From NCBI RefSeq assembly GCF_018143015.1, contig NC_054756.1, forward strand, positions 23,284,440-23,348,439: a stretch of DNA of 64,000 bases, read 5' to 3'. The position numbers and the translations under genes were made by a program. Source of the stretch: Lytechinus variegatus. Taxonomy: Eukaryota > Echinodermata > Echinoidea > Temnopleuroida > Toxopneustidae. Below the pieces are notes generated by a model. The model did no database searches. It was not told the origin of the DNA and saw only the letters and a list, made by a program, of their open reading frames with translations. This document shows positions 34,201 through 45,421 of the stretch, piece after piece; within the stretch, counting starts at the first letter, position 1; each line of letters opens with the position of its first letter.

Positions 34201-36712
34201 AGTATATTTCATTTAGATTGTTAGAATGTATGAATACACATGCTATTCATATTGTCATTTACTTATTGTTACGTTATGCTGAGAAAAAGTTACACTTGAA
34301 TATACTTTTGTTATTGGAATGTGGAAATAAATCAAATCAAATCGAATATAAATCGGTTTCGATCGGAATAAATAGTTCAATTACTTCACAATGTAACCGG
34401 GTATTTAGTGGCGCATCTTCCTGCTATTTAGCTAAACGTGGTTTCCTGTGAAAATAGTACTGCAACCAAACGATAATAATAAAAGAGTTTAATGTGAGTT
34501 CACAATTTCCAGGTAATGACAAACCTTTTGTGGATGCGCATAGGGTAATTTCCTACTAAAATCCCATAATTTTCTCTGATCATCAGATATTGTCACCAAA
34601 AGATAAAATGTTTTTAACTGTCAAATGCAGAATATAGGTGTTCGAAGTAAAACTAACATTAGGAGAAAGTCATTTTATGCTCGTATCCACCCGGCCTCCC
34701 AAAACATAAAAATATAAGAAAATATGCTTTTTAACTGTCAAATGCAGAATATAAAGGTTCGAAGTGAAACTGAAATCAAGGGAAAGCCATTTTATGCTCC
34801 TATCCACCCCGCCTCCAAAAAAGTAATAAGAACATAAAATATGCATTCCGGATAAATGTATCTATTAAAGACCTTTTTGGAAAAAAACGACGCCTGATAG
34901 AACAAGGGAGTTTGTGACAGAGATGTCATTTCCTCTTGTTTATTCCATATATCATTAATTCTTGTTAGTGCCAGTGGTCCCTGATCATTATAAATATATC
35001 TTTTTAGCGAATAAATGTGCCCTAAGATTTTTCATTGACATTTGAATTGAGCTATTTTTCCTGGCCCAATCGCATTCTATGCATTGTATGATATCAAGGC
35101 CTCATAGCTGGCACCATACAAACATCTTTGACTTCCTCCGAACCTGTCTTGATGTATATTTTCTCTTGGCTGGATTTGTGGTTGTACAAAAGATATGGAG
35201 CCGGATTTCCCGAAGTATGTAGCGACTTTTATATAAAATAAGGATAACAGATAATATGGCTTACGCGCTTTTTCCTCAAGCTAGGCTTTTTTTTAAAAAT
35301 CTTATTCTCACCTTCTAATATTATTTCAAGCCTGTGTGGTAGGGCGCCCCCTGAAGTTGAATTCAATTTCAACCAAGCCCGTTGGGAGGGGACGAGTATG
35401 CTCTGGCTTGGGAAAAGCCCCGAGAATCTCGCGAGGATTGACGAAGTATCCCGAACACTCGAACCCGTCCCGACGACCAGCGTATCGTCGATGTTCTGCA
35501 GCATAAACTCCACGAAGCGAACTAGAATTCGGCAATCATCGGGTGCCCGAACGAGCCAGGTAGACGGCGGTCGGCTGACCTCGGGATAACCGCTAGTCAC
35601 TGTCAGATTGTATGGGTGTCCAGGATGTAATTCGATTTCTGCAAGTTTAGAAATAGGCAATGTACATAAACATGAATAGGAACTGAGGAGTACTCTTGGG
35701 GTTGTACGAGAGAGCAATGAAGAGCTGCAATTATTCCAAACTTTCAGCTTACGATAGCTGGCCTCTACATTTAAATTTATTTGTTATTGTTTACATGAAT
35801 TATGTCTATATCTACTTAACTTGTATATATCTACTTGATTTATCATTATTAATAAATGCAGAAATAACTGCTTTAAAAATACACAACAAAAAATCAAATG
35901 AATATTAAAAGGGAACTTAAATGAAACACGTAAAACAAAAGGTATGTAGATATTAATGCCTGAATGAAACACATGGAGCTTTGTCGAGATATTTTCTGTG
36001 TAACTGAGCTCTTGGAAACTCTGTCTGCTGAACCGGGGTTTGATTTAATAAACTCTGGTTTAGAGTTGGGGCTCACTATGGAATAATCAACCGTGACACT
36101 TAAATTTTCAGCAATCCAGGTTCAACACGCCATGCAGTACATTCGGCGACCAATTCATTCATAACCGTCTGTGAATAATATGAATGTGACTAAATACTAG
36201 CTTGTCTTTACCATTAAAATGAGGAATAAAGCAAAAACAAGAGACAAACCGTGTACATAAACAAATAAACAAAGTTCTGACATTTTCGGCTACCCATAAT
36301 TTAAACTATTGCCTAAGATAAATTTGGTAAGAGTAGACGTCTTTCCCTTATAAAACTTGGGTACAGTTTTAACTTCATTGTGAAATGCAGCGCCTTCAAA
36401 TCGGTTGTAAAATTGTCATGACTGTGCTGGGAATTAATTGATACGATTTTCAATTTGAAATGTGGTATATTTATTAGCTGAAAAAAGAGTTTGAAATATT
36501 AATCAGAAACTACGTGATTTGTAATATAAAAAAAATCCAGACGCGTATCAATTTGTATTGATCAAAATTGATGGGTTAAGAGAAGGTTGACGAAATCGTG
36601 TATGGACCATTAAAATATTGCCTCTGTACGTACCATCACGTTTGGCAGTCGCCATGCATACAAATGTGCTCAGCAACCATGCTTGAATAAGACAACTAGT
36701 AAGCCTGAACAT
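27351..36712 (-). CDS. Gene B: three-CUB single-pass receptor with tyrosine-rich tail
   Basis: Coding exons in transcript order are 36712-36634, 35638-35312, 31941-31561, 31288-30932, 30577-30491, 29687-29594 and 28278-27351. Phases match throughout and the total of 2253 nt closes as 750 aa plus stop. Parts are a signal peptide (about 1-24), CUB domains (27-135, 136-262, 263-381), a short stalk (382-410), a membrane helix in the next exon (411-441) and a tail (442-750). Phases and the AG|A Arg codon at the membrane/tail junction match genes A and C. The intron between CUB1 and CUB2 is 3.4 kb and holds a SINE, a large palindromic element and a tandem duplication. A TATATAG at 37193-37200 (minus strand) might be a promoter but is unsupported. 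The function is unknown; a receptor that recruits SH2 proteins is inferred. Confidence 0.88.
28645..28782. repeat. Foldback repeat, TTTTTGTCGAAAATTGGTGA family
   Basis: GTTTTTGTCGAAAATTGGTG at the left is inverted at the right as CGCCAAATTTCGACAAAGAC. CAGTTTCGTCCTGG pairs with GGGACGAAACTG. Related sequences are at 59292-59421 and 11140-11215. Confidence 0.75.
29594..29687 (-). CDS. Gene B exon 6: transmembrane segment
   Basis: This 94-nt exon encodes GFMIPMLSGIGVAVLLILVS followed by TLIISCYCVRR. It is one hydrophobic helix followed by basic residues. It ends AG before the donor GTATGT and joins the A of the tail exon as Arg, as in genes A and C. Confidence 0.87.
29770..29960 (-). repeat. 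SINE-like fragment sharing a core with the tRNA SINEs
   Basis: On the minus strand GTGAAGTAAATGGGTACCGA followed by CAGGAAG resembles the body of the SINEs at 21143 and 32417 (GTAGTAAATGGGTACCCGGT followed by AGGAAG). The flanks differ. Confidence 0.55.
30491..30577 (-). CDS. Gene B exon 5: short extracellular stalk
   Basis: This 29-residue phase 1-1 exon encodes NIVTPIPKLESPENFPDTGG and then SSTDNNDSS. It is a Pro/Ser/Thr/Asn-rich linker. The acceptor is CTTTTCAG and the donor is TTCAA|GTAAAG. It corresponds to the much longer stalk exon of gene A. Confidence 0.75.
30932..31288 (-). CDS. Gene B exon 4: CUB domain 3
   Basis: The exon is phase 1-1 and encodes 119 residues. It reads SENYPSPYPEHQNITW, then SIRVDVISSHLES, HDIVEIS and VTIRFESDYS, ending YQGFWFRV. 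No cysteine is seen; NIT and NES sequons are. Of two nearby AG acceptors, the upstream one (TTTTCAAG) keeps phase 1 and the CUB frame, so it was chosen. The donor is AGAG|GTGGGT. Confidence 0.82.
31561..31941 (-). CDS. Gene B exon 3: CUB domain 2
   Basis: The exon is phase 1-1 and encodes 127 residues. It reads ISSPGYPHDYPNYADIVW, then VTFRFKDIQIE, DKITIGVGSD and IWLRFQTDN, ending FRGFLIDI. No cysteine is seen. The acceptor is GTTTCAG and the donor is GAAG|GTATGT. Confidence 0.87.
32417..32705 (+). repeat. tRNA-derived SINE, copy 2
   Basis: B box GGTTCAAATCC (32467-32477), body AGTAAATGGGTACCCGGTAG and 3' end AAGCGCTTTATAAATGTTGC with an ATT-rich tail. It is clearly the same family as 21143-21430, slightly shortened in the head. 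It lies in gene B intron 2. Confidence 0.87.
33259..33828. repeat. Large palindromic element built from TAGTACGGGGTTAA repeats
   Basis: About 570 bp. The ends are CCCTTTTTAGACAGG and, inverted, CCTGTGTAAAAGGGGC. Inside are about eleven copies of TAGTACGGGGTTAAG or variants in both orientations (for example near 33322, 33364, 33420, 33487, 33537, 33583, 33763, 33778). Phrases such as GTGTGTAAAA recur between them. It has no open frame of note and lies in gene B intron 2. Confidence 0.85.
34604..34849. repeat. Tandem duplication, unit about 120 bp, in gene B intron
   Basis: TTTTTAACTGTCAAATGCAG occurs at about 34611 and 34729. Both are followed by GTTCGAAGT, AAGCCATTTTATGCTC-like sequence and TATCCACCC.GCCTCC. 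Confidence 0.87.
35312..35638 (-). CDS. Gene B exon 2: CUB domain 1
   Basis: The exon is phase 1-1 and encodes 109 residues. It shows VTSGYPEVSRPPSTW, RILVRFVEF, DDTLVVGTG and AWLKLNSTSG. There is one cysteine (DDCRILV). Sequons NLT and NST are present. The acceptor is CTTGCAG and the donor is GAAG|GTGAGA. Confidence 0.83.
36030..36320. repeat. Dispersed repeat with CTCTGGTTTAGAGTT words, copy 1
   Basis: GATTTAATAAACTCTGGTTT and later TTTTCGGCTACCCATAATTT resemble 39255-39530 (TTTAACTTAAACTCAGGTTT, TTTTGGCTTCCCATACTTAA). Related pieces are near 52092 and 53541-53612. Confidence 0.5.
36634..36712 (-). CDS. Gene B exon 1: signal peptide
   Basis: ATG at 36712 starts MFRLTSCLIQAWLLSTFVCM followed by ATAKRD, a clear signal peptide. 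The donor GATG|GTACGT leaves phase 1. The frame stays open a little upstream but has no further ATG close by, so this start is preferred. Confidence 0.78.
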
Positions 36713-37391
36713 CTTAAAGGCTTTGTTACAGAAGATGCAGTTCAACTTTTAAAATGCAAATACCGATAAAATATTTTCATTTATCTTCCAACGAGGAATC
36801 AATTCCGAGCGTTTCCCAGCTTTTAGAGATCATCAAAGAAAGCACGAAGATATTGGTTTTATGAAAAACAGAGAATCAGAGTGAAATAGATCGAAATTGG
36901 TTCTGTCCTCTTCAGTTCGTGTAAACTACTGTCCTGGGCAACCAGAAAATCCTTATGAACGGCGATAAAAGCAAGAACTTATTAACGCACGGATAATAAT
37001 GCAGTCTTCTGAGTTCCGAACTTCACCTTGGCTAGGAAACTCCAACATAATTTCCAAGCAAACTTTCACCAGATAGAATCACTGTAATTTGAAGTTAAGC
37101 TGGTTAAAGGGAAACGTCTGATTCCTCTACTGGGCTTCCTTAGACGTTGGAGGTTGAACGAAAATGAAGTCACAACAGTCGATGACGATGGCCTATATAG
37201 AATGATAGAAAATTATGATTTGAGCCAATCCACCATTGTACAATCCCCAACAAGCGGTCAATAACCACATCATCATCATTGTCACTGTTTAGGGTTTGAT
37301 TAAAACTCTGACATGCTGGACGCAGTGACAACTACCACAAACACCTAGGTCCTGACGGTTGACGACAAGCAAAAGACTTTTTGAGAACCAA

Positions 37392-37547
37392 ATGCTCGTT
37401 TCTGGAACACCTTGGAGGCGTGAGAACTCCGAGACCCGACCAATGTCCATTTCCCAAATCTCGGCTATGAGTCATCGGAGCATCGAGGACTCCTTGGATG
37501 ACGTCACGAATGATCGTCTTACATTTTTAGTGGACCGTAATGGTTAG
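37392..37547 (+). CDS. Candidate plus-strand terminal exon or short ORF
   Basis: An open frame with coding-like composition starts MLVSGTPWRRENSETRP and ends DRLTFLVDRNG at a TAG (37545-37547). AATAAA follows about 20 bases later (37570-37575). No upstream exon is recognised and no family is known to me. The stretch is more GC-rich than its surroundings. Confidence 0.22.
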   Translation: MLVSGTPWRRENSETRPMSISQISAMSHRSIEDSLDDVTNDRLTFLVDRNG

Positions 37548-37560
37548 GATACCATGCTAT

Positions 37561-38332
37561 TTTGTTCAATAAAAGCCTATGTTGTTTGTTTTATTGTTTC
37601 TTCTTTTAAGCTCAGTCCGCATTGACTCATGCGCTCGTATAATCTTATCCACCACGAACGTTCACACTGCCGTCACAGCGCGTTGGTTGTCGAGTTTTGT
37701 CAAGTTGTGCACTGTCCTGACAGTGGTGTTCTATTGGACCAAGGAGGAAACGTAGGCCCTATCATATGACTCTGGTAGAAAACGAACTACGGACGATCTT
37801 TGCAGATGCCTTACTTTGTCATCCCTCTAACAGAAACTTAAACAAAAAAAATAGCGATTGAAGCTCTTGCATATTCCTTGATTTTTTAGAAAGCGATCTT
37901 GGATGTGAAAAAACTACATGCTGACAATCCGTCTCATGATATTAATTTTAACAGCCAATCCGTAACCTCAACAAAGATCACAGCACTGTATATCATTAAT
38001 GTCTACTGAACCACACAAAACCTAGCTCAGATTGAGGGTGTCACATCATCCAAGAATAGAGAAAATTTTTACAAGGAAAATCTGCTCTCAATGCTACCCT
38101 TATTTTGCGTCACCATAGCAACATCGGTACACACTACACTCCCTTTCCGAATGTTCCGATTGTCTCTGACGCTTATTGCCAAGGTGTTATCAATTAGCAA
38201 AGAGAATAGAGAAAGAGGGTTTGATATGGTATAGGCCTAGGCCATGCAAATATACCATCAGATGGGTCTACTTGATAGAATACATGATACAGAGTCAAAT
38301 AGGGGCAACAGGATGTTCATTCAGTATTATCA
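37561..38332. other. Non-coding stretch
   Basis: AT-rich DNA with no supported exon or element ends. Confidence 0.45.
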
Positions 38333-38920
38333 TTAAAGGAAACCAAAACCCAAGAAGAAAAGTAATCTTATTGGAAAGAGTAGAATGAGAGGAACAATTT
38401 AAAAAAAGTTTCATCAAAATCGGTTATGAAATAAGCAAGTTATGGGAGTTTGAAAACTCTTGTTTTACTTTCTATGGGCATCCTCAAATTGGCAAACGTG
38501 CTTCATAATAGCTGATTTTGTGGACAACTCTCCATTTGTTTTGTACACAAATTTTCAGATTTTTCTCAGTATCTTTCAAATTGCATCTTGCCTCCTTCTG
38601 AGCACAACATATGTCATGGGAAAATATAGTCCACACCACATATGTCAAGGTCAGGAGGAGATAGTGTGAAATATGTAAAATAAAGGGGAAAATCTGAAAA
38701 TATGTGTACAAAACAAATGGAGAGTTGTCCACAAAATCAGTCATTTTGAAGCACGTTTGCCAATTTGAGGATCCACATAGTAAGTACAACAAGACTTTTT
38801 AATCGTCCATAACTTGCTTATTTCATAACCGATTTTGATGAAACTCTTTTTTAAATTGTTCCTCTCACGTTACTCTTTCCAATAAGATTGCTTCTCTTCT
38901 TGGGTTTTGGTTTCCTTTAA
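38333..38920. repeat. TTAA-flanked long foldback element, copy 1
   Basis: TTAA (38333-38336 and 38917-38920) brackets AGGAAACCAAAACCCAAGAA and its inverse. Arms of over 200 bp pair with some divergence, for example GGACAACTCTCCATTTGTTT against AAACAAATGGAGAGTTGTCC. TTAA target sites are used by piggyBac and Kolobok DNA transposons; this is a non-autonomous element of that type by inference. Confidence 0.87.
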
Positions 38921-39254
38921 GTTTAAAAGGAATTATAAAGGTAATCTCTATTGTTTGGTTCTCATTGCGTTGTTTTAAGTGCTTGGCGGACAGGATGCGC
39001 AGAAAACTAAGATGGTCTGCTTTGAATTGCTTACCGCGTTTTCAAACAGCATAATATGCCGAATACCCACCAGCCTTTGGGCAGTGTGGGATGCGTCACA
39101 ATGTACGTGGGAGTTATCTTTTCAACTTGACTATTCATAACGTTTACCCCAAACACAATCTACCAAGAATGCTTTAATTAAACCCGATCAACCCGAGCAA
39201 TTGTATTAAATGTACACGTCGCTTGAATCATTGCACAATCAGTTACCTGACGTC

Positions 39255-39530
39255 CTTGGCCCGTATTCTGAGGTCAGGTTTAACTTAAACTCAGGTTTAA
39301 ATTTGTGGTTTGAGTATGGATAACCAATTGTTACATAATCACTATACGGTTAGAGATATCATATTTCAGCTCATTTGGCTCTAAAATCAATCATCATCTT
39401 TAGGAAGTATATATAGATTATTGTCTTCACCATCGATGGAACAGGAAAGAGCAAAGTAAACATAAGAAACGTACAACTTAAAACAAATTTTGATACTTTT
39501 GGCTTCCCATACTTAAATCACTGCTGCTGC
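39255..39530. repeat. Dispersed repeat with AACTCAGGTTTAAA words, copy 2
   Basis: It starts GGCCCGTATTCTGAGGTCAG. See the copy at 36030-36320. Confidence 0.5.
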
Positions 39531-40029
39531 CCCCGATCACCCACCCTCTACATAGAATTAATAAAAAAATCTGAATCATTACATTTTAGGCATAAATTTT
39601 ACAGCCAAAAATTTATAACAAAGATAATCATTCATAAAACGTTATCTTTTGCATTTTTGCATTTTTCCCATTTTTTTTTTGCTTGTCCAAGTCTGCAGCT
39701 CGCAACGTTTCTAAACACACTGCATCGACTCATGGACATACTACATACGTCTCTAAACGTTAAATCTATTATGGCTGTATCTTTCTCGCGTTCCTTATGA
39801 TCAGAGTTCACTTTTGCCGCCGTGTTTGGCCCGTGGTTATTTATTATTTATTTATTATTGGCAGTGGGTACGGCTTGATATCTACATGTTGTTCCTGTGC
39901 CCTTAAACGTACAGGAAGGTGAGACCATTGTGCTCTCTTTTCCTTTATCCACCGAATTTCCGCTTTCCAGTCTCCAAACACCTTGTTTCAAAACGACAAT
40001 CGGGTCAAAGATACCATCTGAATTACAGG

Positions 40030-40180
40030 TTGACACCAGGAAAGCGTTTCATGAAGCGAATAGTCAGTGACTTTTCACTGACAACTGTTATAAACTACTG
40101 AAATCAATGCATCTGATTGGATAAGAGCGAAATTTGTCGGTTTAATAGCACTGTCCAGATGCTTCGTGAAATACTCTCCA
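40030..40180. repeat. Foldback-like repeat, GGAAAGCGTTTCATGAAGCG
   Basis: GCGTTTCATGAAGCGAATAG at the left and GCTTCGTGAAATACTCTCC at the right are inverted. A related piece is at about 50390-50500 (AGGAAGCGTTTCATGAACGC). Confidence 0.55.
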
Positions 40181-40862
40181 CTTGAGTCTCAAGTTCATTG
40201 TGTTAATGGGAATAATTCTTGGAAGAGGGGGTGATATTGCCCCATTGTCATTACCATCCTTTTTATTGTTACCTCATAATCATTACTCTAACTATTACTG
40301 ATGGTGGGTATACCAAACAAATCCAAATTAACCTCACGACTAAACGTTTGTCTACAACAAAACAATCGAACAAAAACTCTTTGGAATTAATTCTTATCAC
40401 ATTTTCATAAAATGAAATATTTGGACAACTTTCATACCAGGATTGGATCAATTATTAGGTTGATAATTGGGCAAAAGTCTCTCTGTCAAAAGCGAATCTA
40501 GGGTTAACTTTATTTAATCAATCGACTTGATCAATGCCCATTGTCATGTTCTCTTTATTTATTCATCGTGGGGTCGCCAATTATGTGTTAGTATATTGAT
40601 CCACCAAATGTGGGCTAGCCCTCATCAGCATCTTCTTTTTTTAATCATAAATCATCACGAATCACAATATTTAGAGCAGGAGATTGGCAGCAACAAAACA
40701 TCGCCAGAACATAGATTCAATGACTACTAAAAAATAAAACAGCATTAGAAATCGACAGCTGTAAGGCGCCGCGAATTATTTGGTATTCTAAAATAAACAC
40801 TTGACGTTAAAAATTTGATCTTATAGAAGGAGCCTGGCCTGAATGAAACTTTTAGCAATTCT

Positions 40863-41180
40863 ATGAGAAGTCATTCCCGTGCGAGTCGCATCTCGAATAG
40901 TCGGATAGCAACAGATGAGTAGCCGGAATGCAAGATAGGCAATAGTAAAATTTAAATTCAAAATTCTATCTTGTTTGTCGTAGTAGGTCATGCAGATAAA
41001 ATGACAAGGGTATAATCACAAGACCTTGATACTTGTTACCTCGCCACAATGACATTGCATGGGATTGGAAGATGAATGAAAAATGTTAGCCAATCGGTGA
41101 GTAGTAATGTCATTCATGCGCGAGTCGCATCTTAAATAGTCGAATAGTTGCAGATGGATTACTAGTAGTCGGATTGCAAG
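40863..41180. repeat. Direct repeat pair, GCGAGTCGCATCT
   Basis: GTGCGAGTCGCATCTCGAAT at about 40879 and GCGCGAGTCGCATCTTAAAT at about 41121 begin two 80-bp copies about 240 bp apart. Both run through AGTCGGAT/AGTCGAAT and GGAATGCAAGA/GGATTGCAAGA. Confidence 0.7.
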
Positions 41181-41183
41181 AAA

Positions 41184-41382
41184 AGGCCTAGTTACACCAG
41201 AACCGAATCAGCTGCGAATCAATCCGAATACACGTATTCGGGTGGTTTTGGGAGTATTCTGTTCTCCCTCTGCGAATGCGAGAAAAATCAGGTCGGATTC
41301 GGGAACATTCGAATCCACCGAATTCGGCTGGAATCGTTCCGAGTTTATTCTGGAGAATTCGGTTTTTGTGTAACCCTGACCT
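41184..41382. repeat. Foldback element with GTTACAC...ACCGAATTC arms
   Basis: The left AGGCCTAGTTACACCAGAAC is inverted at the right as GTTTTTGTGTAACCCTGACC. The interior is filled with GAATTCGG/CCGAATAC-type words in both orientations. Confidence 0.75.
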
Positions 41383-41810
41383 AAGGCGGCATCGAGGACC
41401 GATTGCTATGTCATTTATTTTGCAAGACCGGTCAGATTCAAATTCACTTATTCATTTTGATGAGCGGGAGCAGAAGGCGTATTCTCATATTGAACACAAT
41501 ACACCTTCTATTGGGGTTTATTCTTGATGTTTCATTGTTTTCCAATAGCAAACGTTTCCATCCGACTTCCTCTTCTCATACAAGAACACGATGATTCAGT
41601 ATCAGTCAGGTTGTAAAGTGTGGATGTGTGAAAACTTGGATGGGATATAATGATGAAAGAAGAAGAAAAAAATGCAGAAAAATTCAAAAGAAGAAAAAGG
41701 AAGGATGAGAGGAGTGAAAAAAGAAAAGGCGGAACGAGGGAGGAGAATGTGCACAGTGGAAAGTAATCGTATAAGTATATTTGCATAATAGTCCGGCTAA
41801 TAGTTGTAGT

Positions 41811-41908
41811 AGTATTACAGGAGTAGTAGTAGTAGTGTAGTAGTAGTAGAATTAGTAGTAGTAGTATTAGAAGAAGTAGTATTAGTAGTCATGGTAGCAG
41901 TAGTATAT

Positions 41909-41941
<33 letters not shown>

Positions 41942-41979
41942 CAGTAGTAGCAGTAGTAGCAGCAGTAGTAGTAGTAGTA

Positions 41980-42060
<81 letters not shown>
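41811..42060. repeat. (TAG)n microsatellite
   Basis: GTAGTAGTAGTAG-type tract of about 250 bp, nearly pure at its right end. Confidence 0.95.
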
Positions 42061-42061
<1 letters not shown>

Positions 42062-42522
42062 CAGGGCCTGTCCGCAGAATCAGATAGGCAGATAGGGGGC
42101 TGTACGTTGACTCAGGAGCGGTGCCAGGGAATATCTATATTTCGATATTTTGAATAGAGCAAGAAGATCTAACTGTGACGTCATTAATCTCCCGACTGAG
42201 CAGTAGCAGTCAGTGGTAATGTAATACCACCAAGAGTCCGGTCAATACCACGTGCGTCATTTCTTCTGCAGTCAAACGGTCGCCTTATCATAAACTCATA
42301 AATTCGGCAAATGTAAACATCATTTAAATCGGAAGGAATTGGTTTAAAGTTTGTGTTTCAAGCACACATCAGTGACTTCCTAGAGAAATTGAAATGAATC
42401 GTCCCCTTAAGTGGTTATGGTGGATGTTCCCAGAACTTGGACTTTGTCATTCTTTTGGGCTTTGGCTCTTGGGCGGCGCCATGGTATTTTGATGTGATGG
42501 GTGGAGCAAAATGTCCTAAAGG

Positions 42523-42743
42523 CAGTGGCGTACAGATGAGTGGGTGGGGTTTGGGGCGCTTGCCCCCCCCCCCCAAAAAAAAAAATAAAAAACACGACCA
42601 GGGGGAAAAAAGAAAAGGCAAGAGTGGAGGGTGAAATGTAATATTATTTTCTGAATACTTTGTGAAAATCAATCACAAATTTGGACATTTGTAACAAAAA
42701 TATCAACATTTACTTCTCACTCTCTTCGCAACATACGCCACTG
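42523..42743. mobile_element. Non-autonomous hAT-like element with perfect 8-bp target duplication
   Basis: The ends CAGTGGCGTAC and (inverted) CATACGCCACTG are flanked by CCTAAAGG at 42515-42522 and 42744-42751. An 8-bp duplication with CAG...CTG termini is the hallmark of the hAT superfamily. Its 221 bp hold a poly-C/poly-A run and no gene, so it is a MITE. Confidence 0.88.
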
Positions 42744-42751
42744 CCTAAAGG

Positions 42752-45421
42752 TGACGTCAATATTTTTCTGTATGGAACTATGGGCCTATTAATATAGGGC
42801 CTACTAAAATACCATTATACCTTCATTCCTATTTCGCCCTTGCTTTCATTTGCCCCTCCTTTTATTAATTCTGATAATTGAAAAAGCCAAAGGAGGATGG
42901 TCTTCTGTATTCGACCAGCCTCCTGCTGGGTTAAGTGTTTTCTTAGCCGTCGGTTGAAATAAGCCTGAACATTGTCAGCGAAAACACATCTTTCAGTTGT
43001 GTCATTTTCATTAGCCCCGCCCCATCCTTTTCTGGTTTTCTTTCCTCTTGTCTGTCTATTCAAGTCATCAGATTAAGCCCCACTTGCCATCTCTCACCCG
43101 TCCCCCTTCTCCAGGTGCCGCGGAAAGCAGTCGACAACAGGTAGCTGAAAATGCATCCAAAAGAATAAAAATAAGATAACAGCTCCTGTTCTCTAATCCT
43201 TCTCTCCTTCCTTCCTCCTTTCCTTCCCTAATCCTCTCTCCCTGGATCTGTCTGTCTGTCTCTCCTTCTATCTCAAATCTAACTCTAAGAAATGAATGCT
43301 GGCACCACTTATGCCCATTATTCTTTCTGTTTTTTTTCTCTTTTCCTTTCACACCCCTCGCCTCTCTCTCCCACTCTCTCCTTTCCTTTTTCTTTGTCAC
43401 CTACAGCTTTCTTAATTCTCTTTCCCCGTCATTTCCACTCATTTTCAGTTACAAGTAACTAAATCTATTTATTTATTTTATTAATCGCATGCTACACCCC
43501 TTTATAATTATGAGTATTTTATCATTGTTTAGTTATTAATACATATTGCAAATCAACCATTGAAATTGTGACAGGAGGCTTCATGCCGCATTAATTAAGT
43601 TAACCTTTTCTGTCCCTGGCGTTCCAAAGGTTGATATTTCTTATGTTGTATTGTTTACAGTGAAATGTATTTTTGTATATTATTTGCCGAAGAAATAATA
43701 ATAAATAATAATAATGTTTCCACTCTCTCTCTCTAGAGGGCGGGTAAGCAAGCCATGCCTAGCTACAATATGTTGATCTATATTTGTGCTATGTAAGAAT
43801 CAAACCGTTCTATCAGTACTATATGCATTTAATACACATTAGTTCCTTTTATACACAATTATGAACAATGCTCATAATTATATACAAATAGTGCCCCATT
43901 CTCGAAACATCAGAAAATGCAGAACATATTAAGTGTATTTGATTTAAAAAAAAGATGATTTAAATGCATTTCAAAAGGCAGATTCTGCTTGAGGACGAGT
44001 TTGTTTTAATAAGAGTTGAAGCCATTTTAATGAACGTATAACCGAAACACATCAAAGAATTAAATTCGGGGAGGGGGGTTGCGGTGTGATTTTGTTGACC
44101 TCTAATGCGAGCAACTCCCTCACATGTCATGCGATTGGAATTTTACAAATATATTTCAGAAAGCTCACGAGACCGATATTTTTTTCGTAGAAGAGTGAAA
44201 TGATGCATATAATGATCTTATTTTTTTTTAGAGTTTTTACCCCAGAGGGTATGATGAGCAGGGTTCATTATTTCAAGGAAGCTCCTTGATTATTTTTTAA
44301 CCATTTGAAAATTAAACATTTATTGAAATTTTTTCTTTTTTATTTTTATTTTGACGAATCAGTATGTTCTTTCCATTAGAAATAAAAATGATCAACTTCA
44401 AACCTCAGGCTACGAGGAGTTTGGTAAAATTAGGTGGGGGAATGGCCTCGTGTACAATAATCAGCCCATACTTTTTATTGCTATGTAAGAAACTGCAACA
44501 AACGAATTATAATCTGGACCCTAATTAAATAATTCCTAGGGATTATACTTATAAGAAGAGGAACCTACGTACACTTGTGTTTGTATCCATTTAATTTATA
44601 TTGCATATGCGTAGACCCAATTAGAAAAAGAAAGAAGAGTCTGAATAATCAAGCAACATTAGAATTCTAAACAATGCATGTAATTCCAACCTATCTAGAA
44701 AGGTCGCAGAGTTTGGGCCTTTCGCATTGTCATGATAATGTCATGAACAGAAGCTATGCATATAACAGCATAATTGGGTAATATGAAAGGTTAGCCAATC
44801 AGGACACGACGAACCAACTTCCCATTCATCCCACAAAAATTAATTAATGTTCAGAAAATGTAAGAAAGTGTGCAATGATCTGCCATTTGAAAGACAAAAA
44901 CGGTTGCTTTAACGATAAACATAATTTATACATATCAAAATAATGAATATTCACCTCGCTCGTTGCTAAGCCAGAAAAGTCAACCCTAAAGAGTACGACT
45001 AAATTAACGTATTATAGTTTGCGTACAGTCGATATGCACTTTTATGACACACGGTCTAAAATTGTCAATACCACAACTTTATCAAAATGTCAACGCTGTA
45101 CAGTTTTGTTTTATGCGATTTAGCTTAGGTCTGGATAAGCTTGGCATAAACAAGGAGTAATAAATATAAAGTAAGTATGGTTTAGGTCTCTTGAGCATGT
45201 TGAGCATGATCATACCAGTGTACAAGACAGAATTAAGTCTCAATATTTCATCAGTTTCATTCCACAGCCGGACGACGACGACGACGATGATGATAAGTAT
45301 ATCCCGTCGAAACGTTTCGTTGTCAGATATCAAAGTAAAGTTTCTGATATTTGTGTACAAAGGTTGTCTATCATACATATTTGAACCGTATGAGAGATAA
45401 AGGATCAAGGGTTGATTGGAA
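42752..45421. other. Intergenic stretch downstream of gene C
   Basis: A polypyrimidine-rich part (about 43170-43440) is followed by AT-rich DNA. It probably includes the gene C 3' UTR just below 45422, but no AATAAA was found close by on the minus strand. I see no other gene. Confidence 0.45.

Noticed and set aside
38460-38792. Frames of similar sequence on both strands
   Set aside because: They are the two arms of the TTAA foldback element.
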